Shown piece by piece: positions 12,276 to 22,744 of a stretch of 64,000 bases of DNA. Each line of letters opens with the position of its first letter. Positions within the stretch are counted from its first letter, which is position 1. Under the pieces are notes generated by a model. That model was not told where the DNA came from. It made no database searches and saw only the letters and a list, made by a program, of their open reading frames with translations. This DNA comes from Saururus chinensis (Eukaryota; Streptophyta; Magnoliopsida; Piperales; Saururaceae). Made by a program: the position numbers and the translations under genes. The stretch lies in assembly GCA_035235625.1 (NCBI GenBank), contig CP141144.1:24177014-24241013 (forward strand), written 5' to 3'.

Positions 12276-13713
12276 TGATAAGTATGAAATATATATCTAT
12301 TTTATATGCCTTTTTACGTTATTTGCTACTATAGATTAGGTTAATTAAGAGTTAGTTATAGTTTATTTAGATTAAGATAGAAATTAGTATTTTAGTTTAA
12401 TTATTAATAATTTTATAGTTATTAGTAGTTTAGATATGTATTTGAACAAAGTTGGGATTTTAATTATATTATACATGTCTAAAGGATGATATTTTATATT
12501 TTGTAGGTAAAGTGCGCTTATCGAGGTACTTGGACGATGTTTGGAATGATTCAAAATAGTCTTAACATGCTTTAAAGTGATTTAGATAACTTTTCAGAGT
12601 TATAAACAAGTTGGAAATTAATATAGACATGAAGAAAAGCTTAATGAACAGAATATGGACTGTCCAGAAAAACTGTCTAGAATGCGGAAACACTGTAGCC
12701 GTTCGAACGGGGTCACTTACTGTTCGATCGGGATAATGTGATTTTGAAGAAAATACAGTTCAAGCGTTCGAACGGGCATGCAGGGCGTTCGAACGGCATA
12801 TGTGCAGTTTCCTAGTTTTAGCCAATTTTAAATCCTTTTCATATTGGACTTCTTCCTACGGATCTATGCCTATAAAAAGACATATTTGGCTTGAAATCAG
12901 AGAATTCTAGTAGATTTTCTGAAGAGAAAAAGGAAGAAGAAGATGAAAGAGAACTCAAAGCTTTTAATGGAGATTTAAATATTTTCTTCTACAATGGAAG
13001 GCTATACTTTTATTTTTTCTTAGGAGTTGATGAAGCTATAGATAAGTTTCAGTTTCTTTTCTTTTTAATTTAGATCTCAGTTGTGAATGATAAAAATTGT
13101 ATGATAAAGATTTCCTTTTTAATGGAAGTGCTTTTAATGTTTATTCAAATCTATGTTGATTTATTGTCTTGTAGATGATAGATTGATGTGGTTTTGATAT
13201 TTGCATCGATTCTAATTTTTGTGATTTAGATGAGATGGTCATACAATAGTTTTAATGTTCAGATAATTAATGACTTGGATGAGTTATACTAAGATTAGAC
13301 GGGTCATGCCCATAGCTAGTTTAGTGTAGATGATTCGTGCTATTGTCGAAGATAGTTCATGCCATGGAATTTAATTAATGATTCTTTCTGGAGTAATTCT
13401 AGTTTGTAGCTGAGAATACTTGTTCATATTCACACTAGATTTAGATTAAGAGTTAAGGAATTGTTATGGTTCTATAGTGGATTTGATTTCCTAAGTAATT
13501 TCTATCATATTAAATTATTAATCTCTTATTTTTAAACTAGTTGATTCTTTTCTTTTGCTTAATTTAAGTTTAAGTTCTTTCTAGTTTTTAATCAACAAAT
13601 TCCTCTTTAGATTTAGTAATAATTTATCCGTCCTTGAGGTTCGACAACCCTTAAATACTTATCCTAGTGCAATTACCTTATACACTTGCAAAGGGTTTAA
13701 TTATAAACGATCA
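12276..13713 (+). mobile_element. Solo LTR, unclassified family X (copy 1)
   Basis: A 1438-bp unit that starts TGATAAGTATG and ends AAACGATCA, flanked by perfect 5-bp repeats ACTAC at 12271-12275 and 13714-13718. TG...CA ends plus a 5-bp target duplication mark an LTR. No internal retrotransposon sequence follows, so it is a solo LTR. A TATA box (TATAAAAAG) lies at 12871, preceded by a block of palindromes at 12699-12795. Related copies lie at 15497-17513 and, split in two, at 31361 and 44858-45640. A superfamily cannot be given without internal sequence. Confidence 0.75.
12699..12795 (+). promoter_or_regulatory. Palindrome block upstream of the family X TATA box
   Basis: Four motifs of one type within 97 bp: CCGTTCGAACGG (12699-12710), TGTTCGATCGGG (12721-12732), CGTTCGAACG (12765-12774) and CGTTCGAACG (12786-12795). 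Three are perfect palindromes. The TATA box at 12871 lies about 75 bp downstream. The placement suggests promoter elements or protein-binding sites of the LTR; binding is inference. Confidence 0.6.
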
Positions 13714-14265
13714 ACTACCCCTCATGCCCTTACTGTAGACAACAGTGTCAAGATGTTATCACCAAGAAGTCCCTAGACACGCTCTTTCGCATCGGCACCC
13801 ATGATGTAACAACCTTGATTTTTGTTCTAGATTTTTTTAGAAAATTTTTAGAATTTTTTTGCATTTTCCCGACTCTGTTTAATGAAAAATGGGTAATCGG
13901 GATAAGCGGGTTTGTTTGTATGGGCCAGGGTAGACACACACTAGGCAAGCCCATTGGTCCTAGTGAGGTTGCTTTGGCGCAGGTTGAAAATAACCCCAAA
14001 TTGGTATTAATTTGATCTACTCTAGTTTGAGTTGATCTAGTTGGATATAGATGGAAGGAAATCAACCAATCAAGGTAATTGCCAAGAGAGGGCAACGTTT
14101 TTGAAGTAGGCCACCCCCTCCTTTTCCTCCTCTCTCCTTGGCTGAAATTTGCTATCCACTCTCTCTTTATGTGGTTGAAACCCCCTCTTCCCCTCTCTTT
14201 CTTTACTTTCTTCCCCTCTCTTCTCTCTACTTCTTCTCCATCCTTCCTCTTTGCTTGTTAATCTC

Positions 14266-14599
14266 TATTGTGTCACGGATTAGAATACAAGTGGTACCTA
14301 GCTTCAATGGTAAGGAAGGGAAGAAGATGACAAAGGAGAAAAGAAGAAAGTCTATTCCCTTTTCATAAAATCAAAATAAGGAAGAAGACTCCCTTATAAA
14401 GGGAGGTGTGACTCCCAAGGGTGGGCCCACAACCAGTCTATTACAATCCCGAATCAATTATTGTCCATTACAGTTTATCAAAACATAAAAGAAAAGTACT
14501 GCAAAGAAAGGTCTTAAATATAGTAAGTCTTATAAATGAAAAGCAGTGCAAGGGCAGGTAAAGCTATCTTCAAGTGGACTCTATAGACCATACACAACA
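14266..14599 (-). repeat. 3' LTR of the gypsy element
   Basis: Homologous to 21173-21538 and slightly shorter. Read on the minus strand it begins TGTTGTGTA. A short purine-rich stretch (GGTGGAG) directly precedes it on the minus strand as a probable polypurine tract. Confidence 0.8.
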
Positions 14600-15496
14600 C
14601 TCCACCATGCTATGTTTTTGCCTTGTCCTCAAGGCGACCATGTAGGAAGTGAGTCAAGAACTCATCCTTCAACATCCACAATGCATCTTTGAGAGGTTGG
14701 CCCTGCCAAGCAACAATATCTCCATAATAATACAGTTGGAGCAACACACCTACCTTTTATCAACAATAAAGTCAAGCAAAGGAGAACCGTGCTTAGGGGA
14801 ACCCATAAGTGGCTAAGGAGGAACCTAAAACACTTGGGCTGGATCACCAATAAAGTGTCATAGGCGAGAGACAGGGAACACTGAGTGCACCAAAGACCCA
14901 TTGTGTAAGGTAAGGCGGTAAGCAATGGGCCGATGTGTTTTGTAATGGGATAGGGACCATCATAGCGTGGAGCCAACTTAGAGTGGTCGGCCTAGAATAA
15001 ACTAGTTTGGCACTGAGGAAGAACAAATACATTGACTAGGTTGCCCACCTGAAACTCTCGACCGTCATAATGCTTCTTGTCATACACCTATTTGCTTTTG
15101 AGGTATCCAAGAACCTCATCTCCGGAGTATGAAGCATGTAATCTACCTCAACCACTGAAGAGTGTTGAGGTGCATATGATAAAAGTAGGAGGGGGTGGCC
15201 ATAGACTACCTCAAACAGAGTATAGCTGGTCCAAGTGTGATGGGCCGTGGTATATGACTATTCCACCCAAGGAAAAAGCTGAAGCCACCAATGGAGCTAC
15301 TCCCCACAAAGCACCATAAGTACTACTTCAATAAGTGATTAACCACCTCGGTCTACCCATTCATTTAAAGGTGATAAGTGGTGCTCATATGACGGTCAGT
15401 GCCTTTTGAGTGCAAAGAACTCGCATCAAAACTGAGAGAGAAAGATCTGGTCCCTATCCGAAACAATGGTGTGTGGCAGGCCATGCAACTTGGCCA

Positions 15497-17513
15497 CTCT
15501 TGTTAAATTATAAATGTTACACGAAAGTGCACGAATCGTAGCAAATTAGAATTGGCAAAGCAAGATCGATCCTTCAGAGACTTGAAATCAAAAAACTAAA
15601 TTTAATCTACCACAAGTAAACTCTAATCTAGTTAACACATGTAAAATGATTGGCTTGACTAAAGCAACTATAAAAAACAAATAAGTCTTGAAAAGCAATT
15701 AAACTATCCAAATTTACATTCTAAAGTTTAAATCTAGATTAAGAAAACAATGACAAATAACTAAAATATCAATTAAACAAAACACTAGGGAATAGGAATC
15801 TACATTCATTAAATCATCGAAACTTATAAGCATAAACATTAATTATTTTTCACATTCTTCTCATAATAATATAAAAATCAATCTTTGTTATTATTGAAAA
15901 TATCATCATAAAGCTCTCATGTACAATCAAAATAAATAGTTCCTCCTCACTTTAATGGATTAAAATCAAGTAATTAATTGTATCTACAATTTACAAATAA
16001 CTACTAATACCAATTTCAATATTAAACAAGACAAACCAAGTAATTAATTAATGAAAACCAACTTAAATCATGAGAGAAGCATAACTAAACTCATATCTAA
16101 ATCAATCTCATTAATTAAAGAGGTAGAAATAATTAATATTAAATTTATTGTTAAGAAAAATTAATCAAGTCACATAATCATGAAGTTCTACAATTTAATG
16201 AAGCTTCATCTAAGCCCAAGCAAAGAGTTGTTTTCATTCTTTAATCTATGAAAAAAAATTCCATAGGAAGAATTGGAAAGAGATTTAAAAGAGGCGAAAA
16301 AGAAGGAAAAAAACTCAAAAATCACTATTTACTACAATACTAGTCAACAATAACCTCTCACCATAAACAGTGTTGCTATAGTAACCACGAGCTTAAAAAA
16401 AAAAGTTTCTGCTTGTTCTTCGTTGCTTTGGCTTTGGAGCTAAATTCTTTGGATTTCAAATTGTTTGTTGAAGGTTTTTGGAGGATGGGATTAAGGGATT
16501 TTGTGACTAGTTCGTTCTACTCCTCTCCTCTTCTTAGTTTTTGCTTTTTTTTTTATAGTTTTCTGGATTAAACTATTCTTGCCATATTCATGCCACAATT
16601 TCGACCCAGAATAGCTTATTTCTATTTTTGTATCATTTATTTTCTTCCTCGTTCTTCTTGCTCAATTATTTCCATCTTTACTTCCGGTTTCCTTTCTTTG
16701 AATTCTTTACTTAAGATATGTTATTTTTCCTTTTCTCTGCTCATACAAACTGATCTGTTTTGGAACTTCTTGTTGCTGAATTTGGACGTTGATTGCTTAT
16801 TTCTTTTGTTGAATTGGTTGCACTCTAATTGGCTTTCGTTTTTTCCTTGTATTTCTCTATTCAGCCCCTTCAATAATGGTTCTTTCTTCGGTAAGCTTCT
16901 GTCTGAACTATTTTGGTCTGCAGATTTATTTTTGTGCGTCCCTTGCTGGAGTCTACTTTCCTTATTGCATTGGATGCTGTGATTGGTTTATTCTCCATGT
17001 AATCTATCTTTTCTTTCTTCTCATGCGTTGGGTCTTGAATTGGTAGGCAACTTCTTTTGAATTATGCACTTTCTTTGTTAAAAACCTATTGCCGAACTTT
17101 GCATTCTATGTTCTTTCCTCTTCTTGTACCAATGCCAAGCTCCTCCTCCACGTCAATTAACTATTCCATGATTTTCATGAGAGAACTCCCTCCTTTTAAA
17201 TTAGTGTGTCTACTCCGTCTAAGGTGTTTGAACTCTGTGCAAACATTTTCTAGATGACATGAGCATCAAGAAAATTATTTGTGCGACATCCACCTACATA
17301 GCACAATAAGACCGTATTTGAGACATAAAAAATTAAATAAAAGCTTGACGTAACTCAAATACATGCTTCATCTACCAATGTCACCCGAATTAATTAATAA
17401 TTAAATCAACTATTAATATTTGTCTTATCATAAGTAAACCCTAAATTAGCCTAATACTATGCTAGCAAATAATGTAAAAAGGCATATAAAATGTATAAAA
17501 ACCATGCATATCA
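15497..17513 (-). mobile_element. Solo LTR of family X (copy 2), inside the gypsy element
   Basis: On the minus strand it starts TGATATGCATGG, then ATTTTATATGCCTTTTTAC, matching the start of copy 1 (ATTTTATATGCCTTTTTACG). It ends in a region matching copy 1's 3' end (GGATCGATC, then GTGCA, TTTATAATTTAA). The flanks GCCAC (15492-15496) and GCCAT (17514-17518) are a 5-bp target duplication with one change. The insertion lies within the integrase remains of the host element. No internal retrotransposon genes are present. The T-rich middle (about 16500-17260) has open frames without homology. Confidence 0.65.
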
Positions 17514-20500
17514 GCCATCTTGCGTAAATATAGTTCTGCCATAGTCTTGGTGGTGAATGGATGGCCAAGGGCACAAAAATGATTGTACTTGGATAACCGA
17601 TCAATGACCACCAAGATCATTGACTTGCCCAATAATATCCACAAGGCCTCCATGAAATCCATAGAAATATCCTCCTAAACCTTATCGGGAATAGGGAGGG
17701 CTGAAGCAAACTGGCCAGTGAAGTGGTGGTAGCCTTTGTGCACTAACATACATCACAAGTGGTAACATACTCCTGGACAACCCTCCGAATACCCTGCCAT
17801 AAGACGCTCTGAGATACCTACTTATAAGTTTGGAAGGTGCCCTCATGATCCACAAAATGTGTGCCGTGGAAGTGAGAAATAATGTGGCAGTTGAGGTCAA
17901 AAATGTTCTAACACCGAGAGATGCCCCTTCCATAAGAGAAGGTCATCCTACAAAACAAATAAGGGTAAGGTGGTCATGTCCAACTAGACACGAGCAACTA
18001 GCTCGCAGGTGGATGTATCCTCTGTATAAGCTCGCTGAAGATCTAGAAGGAATGGGCAAGAAGGCATAGAGAGTGCTAGGCATGAACCAATAGAAAGGTG
18101 GTGAGTTAGTGCATCCGCCACGGTGTTCTCTACCCCTTTCTTGTACACCACTTCATAATTGTAGCCCAAGAGTTTACTATCCAAACGTTGTTGAGCCGGA
18201 GTGGACACATGTTGCTCGAGAAAGTATTTCAAAGGCTTGTGATCCATACGGATAAGAAAGCGGCAGCTAAGCAAGTAAGGGCACCATTTGGCAACTGAAT
18301 GAACTATGGCTAGCATCTCTTTCTCATTGGCGGACATAGACATGGAATGACTAAAAAGTACTTTGCTAAAAAAGCAATGGGCCATTCATTCTGATGTAGA
18401 ATTGCCCCAAGGTTTGCTTCAGAAGCATCAGTCTCTACAACAAAGGGAAGACCAAAGTCTAGTAGTAACAACACCAAAATTGTGGCCATGGCCCATTTCA
18501 GCCTATCGAAGGCTTCTTGGGCTTTTCGAGCAAGCTAGTGATAGGGCCAACAATAGTGCCATACTGACTGATGAAGTACCAATAATATCTTGTGAGTCCT
18601 AGAAGTCCTTAGAGTGCTCGTACACAAGTGCTCGTCAGCCAAGATAGCATAGCATCCACCTTCGAAGGGTCAGTAGCAACCTCCTGATTAGAAACAATGA
18701 CTGAGGTATTCCACCTGTTAATGCCAAATTAACACTTCGAGCGCTTAAGAAATAAGGACTTAACTCACAAAATAGAGAGAAAATACCTAAGGTGCTCCAA
18801 GTGGTCCTCCCATGAGGCACTTTAAATCAATATCGTCAAAGAAAAGCAAGACAAACCAACATAGAAGAGAATGGAACAAATTATTCTTGAGGCTTTAAAA
18901 TGTGGCGGGGATATTTGTCACACCAAACTAAATGATCAAGAACTCAAAGTGGTCATCATAAGTACAAAAGGCCATCTTATGAGCATCTATGGAAGTAGTT
19001 TGGATTAGGTCGTAACCTGAATGAAGATCCAATTTGGTGAAGAATGTAGCACCACCAACTCATTAAGTAACTCTTCGATAACATGAATGAGATATCTTTG
19101 ATGGTAATGGAGTTGAGGGCTCTGTAGTCTACACAGAAACGCCATGAACCATCCTTCTTTCGAACAAGGAGTACAGGAGATGAATAAGACTAGTGCTTGT
19201 CTGAATAATACCCGTCTAAAGCATGTCTGACACCAAACACTCAATCTCAGTTTTTGGTACATGTGGTAGCAGTATGGACAAATATTCGCAAGTGAGGCTC
19301 CTAGAATGATGGGAATCTAGTGATCATGGCAGTGTATTGGAGGTAACTCTCTAGGTTTTGAAAATATGTCCTCTTGTTCGGTCAAGAGAGCAAGCAGATC
19401 ATTAGATAAGTCTCTTGGTGCACTTCCACGTGGCGCGCTGCTACAAAAAGAATCCTTGTGGTGCAAAGCGGAAGAGAGAACTCATTGACTGACCTGAATT
19501 CAACATCCTTGGCTGAGAGCCTTGCATGTGTATATGCTCTCCACACACTGTCCATAATGATGTCCCTAAAGTTCCAAATCACGTCCCCAAGTTCTTGTAA
19601 CACACCAAGCACCAAATATGGCCCCTTCATGGGCAGGAGAACAAATTTGTGATGAATGTATGGCCCTGATGGAGAGGGAAGCCTATGCGCGCACACCTGT
19701 ACTTTGGAGGTTCTTGTCATTGCTAATAAAGACATCGAAAGACTTGGAATATGATATAAAGCATCCCAAATGTTGTGTCGCCTTATCATTAATGAAATTA
19801 TGGGTGGGACCACTGTCGATGATGATAACTACCTATTGCCATTTGAGGTGGCCTTCAACCCGCATGGTCCAAGGGTGAATGCTCTAGAAAATGCATGCAT
19901 ATATATCTCTAGAAGAATAGTATCATAGGGAGATGACTCATCAATGGCAAGAAAAAGATCATCATCTTCAGCCTCGTCAATGAGCAAGCTACCCCGGATG
20001 AAATAACGGTGTCTGGGCATGAACTTCTTATCACATTTAAAGCAAAAACCTTTAGACCTTCGCTCTTCCACTTGGTTGGGGATAAGACAAGGAACCGGGG
20101 GAGGGGCGCAGTTGAGGTAGAAGGCTGGCTAGCCTAGGGTTGAAGATAGGCCCAGCCTGAAGATAGCCTAGAAGGAGCTAGGCTAGCCTCCTCACCTTTG
20201 TCGGGCATGCTTTTCCACCCATATATGAGCATGGTGCACCACCCCCCATAGAGAAGCGTAATGGAAGTCACACATCTTGTCTTGAATCTCTGATTATAGC
20301 CCCTTTTGAATGTGCCAATCAAGGCCACCATCAGCCAATCCAGAAGGTGGTTGGAAATCTTCATAAAATTAGAGTTATAGGCACATACAGTGGTGTTCTG
20401 ACAAAGAGTGGAGAGTATCTCATTAAAATCTTGGCACTTGTTGGGGGTGGTTGGAAATCTTCATAAAATTAGAGTTATAGGCACATACAGTGGTGTTCTG

Positions 20501-21172
20501 ACAAAGAGTGGAGAGTATCTCATTAAAATCTTGGCACTTGTTGGGGCCAAATTAAACACAGTTTGTTGGAGAATGAAAGCCATGAAAGCATACCTCATTC
20601 TCATAACTCTGGAACCAGACTGAGTCATTGCCATCTAAGTAAAAGGCGGCTATGTCCAAATGTTCATCATTGGAATGTGTCCCTTGGTAGGCAATGACCT
20701 TCTCTGTATAGAGCCACTCGACCGGGTCCTCGTCTCCATTATAACTAGGGAACAATTGTTTGGGCAAACGGAGTTCAACACCACCTCTTTTCCCTCCATG
20801 AGGCCAAGAGAAGTTCTCCAAGTCTTCCTTGAACTCTCTTGAGAAGTTTATGTGGTTTGGGGTTAATGCAGCATTTACTCGAACACATGGTGGGCCTCAT
20901 TCTCCCAGGACTTTTGATCCGATCAATAGTACCAAATCACACAGAGGTAGGAGGAGGGTGTACAACTCTCTCAAATACCAATTAGACGCCAAGAGTGCAA
21001 GATCTGTGGGGCTGTGAAGGCTTGCCCACCTCAGCGTTGGTTGCCAAAGAGGCTATTTGAAGTTGGGTAAAGGCCACCGTCAGTTGCTAAACCTATGCAT
21101 TCATTGTCCAAACATGGAGAGCATGGTGGTAGCGTCCAAGCTTGAAGTTGGGGAGATTTGATACTAATCTTG

Positions 21173-21538
21173 TGTCCCATATTGGAAAACAAGAGGTACA
21201 TAGTTTCAATCGTAAGAAAGGTAAGAATATGACAAAGGAGGGAAGAAGAAAGTCTATTCTCTCTTTATTAAATTAAAACAAGGAAGAAGACCCCATTATA
21301 AGGGGAGGCGTGACTCCCAAGGAGGGCTACATTAGCTATGGGATGCCAACCAACTGGGTGGGCCCATAACCAGTATGTGACAATCTTAAACTAATTATTA
21401 TCCTACATTACAACTTATCAAAACAGAAAAAGAAAGTACTGCAAAGTAAGGTCCTAAATATAGTAAGTCCTATAAATGGAAAGTAGTGCAAGGGCAGGCG
21501 AGCTGTCTCCAAGTGGACTTTGTAGAATGTACACAACA
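21173..21538 (-). repeat. 5' LTR of the gypsy element
   Basis: Partner of the LTR at 14266-14599. Read on the minus strand it begins TGTTGTGTAC and ends just before the PBS-like TTAGTATCAAATC. Confidence 0.8.
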
Positions 21539-22744
21539 ATCTCTCCACCATTAAATCTCCATTGAAGAACCTTTGAGAACATTTGGATCGTCAATTTTGG
21601 GGAAATCTACAACAACTTAGTGCGCCAATCGAAGAGGTTCTAGTGTGTTTTTTATCAAATCAAGGCAGGTGGATTCAAATATGCATTTCTCTTGTTGATT
21701 GTGTGATTCTAAGTAGGCACCTTAGGGATTTGACTTATGTTCTTGGGTTCTGATCAAGAAAGAACATTTCTTCTTCCCTCTTCATCAAAAATCAAGTCTT
21801 TGAAATCGGATTTTGAGGTAAGGGACTTTCACTTGATGATCTATCTTCTTATGAATATTTTCATACAGAGCTTTGCTTGATTAAGGATAGGGTTTTCTTA
21901 AATCATGTTTCAATGATGATTATTACATTATTTGAATGGCTATTACTACACTTTCAATGTCAAAAGCATGATGTTTGATTTTGGTGGCTGATTCATGGTC
22001 TTGATTTATGTCTATTTCTCTTAAATATGATGTTCTTGAATGATCTTGTTGTTGTATAGTTTTTTATGCTTTGTGAATATCATGTTTCTTCTAGAGTAGT
22101 ATATTCCCAAAATTTACTGTTTCTCTTCGAAGGTTGTTTTTGTTTTAGGACTTCCTTGACTCTTTTTTATTTGAAAATTCTCTTAGAGTATCCTTACTCA
22201 TTATTCTCAGTCTAATAGAAATTTCAAGTTTTCTTGAATTTTATCTCAGTCAAAGAGTCTTCTTTTCATATGTTTATTTTTTGGCCAGTTGGCATTAAGT
22301 CAAATTTAGATTTCGTTTTGGGGCCTTTTCTACTTGGAATGGACTTGCAAAAATACTGGAGATATGTAATCATGTCTATTACCATGTGTTTTCTGGGATT
22401 TCTCCCTATTAAATTCAAATTATTAGATTTTCTGTAATCTGCATTGTTCTCGATTAACAGCTATGTTGTTTCATGTATTTTGAATTTTCCCAATTTTATT
22501 TTTTATTTTGGTTGCTTCCAAAAATATTTTGAGCAATGATTGTGTCCTCTATTAAGGATAAAATTTTTGGATTGATTTGGAGTCTTTTAGACCGGTTTGT
22601 GTTAGTTGTGCTCTAAATGTACATGAATTCTAGTATTGTACAATTTTTTAAAAATTCCAAAGACTTTAGTTTCGGTATTAGATCATACCACCAATTTATT
22701 TTTGAGTCATTGGTTGGATCAAGTTGTTCCAAGTTTTGTTTGAT

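Larger units (their letters stand above)
14266..21538 (-). mobile_element. Ty3/gypsy retrotransposon fossil with two LTRs
   Basis: Minus-strand element with LTRs at about 14266-14599 and 21173-21538, clearly homologous (shared blocks such as GACTCCCAAGG and AAGTACTGCAAAG). ATCTC flanks both ends (14261-14265 and 21539-21543) as a likely target duplication. A tRNA-Met-like PBS (AGTATCAAA) lies just inside the 5' LTR near 21160. Remains of gag (GDEDPVEWL near 20730), a zinc knuckle (CFKCDKKF near 20040), RT (RKKDGSW-like region near 19150), RNase H (MDHKPLKYFLEQ near 18230) and integrase (17462-17662 and 14600-15500) run in the expected gag-PR-RT-RH-IN order. It is broken in many places and the LTRs differ noticeably, so it is several times older than the copia at 46118. 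A family X LTR is inserted in it. Confidence 0.85.
13805..22621 (+). mobile_element. Chromovirus-type LTR split by a gypsy element
   Basis: Starts TGTAACAACCTTGATTTTTG, a typical 5' end of Tekay/Del-like gypsy LTRs. It continues to 14265, is interrupted by the gypsy element at 14266-21538, and seems to continue from 21539 to about 22621, giving about 1.5 kb of LTR. CATGA stands at 13800-13804 and again at 22622-22626, a possible 5-bp target duplication. The right boundary is therefore tentative. No coding part of this outer element was seen, so it looks like a solo LTR. Confidence 0.5.

Noticed and set aside
16590-17257. Hydrophobic frames of 66-130 codons resembling membrane proteins
   Set aside because: The region is T-rich LTR sequence; Phe/Leu/Ser richness follows from composition.
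15481-17522. A ~21-bp imperfect direct repeat (CCATGCA...TCTTG) at both ends of the insertion in the gypsy element, suggesting a LINE-type target duplication
   Set aside because: Comparison with family X copy 1 places the LTR end inside one of the repeats (TGATATGCATGG), leaving a normal 5-bp duplication GCCAC/GCCAT.
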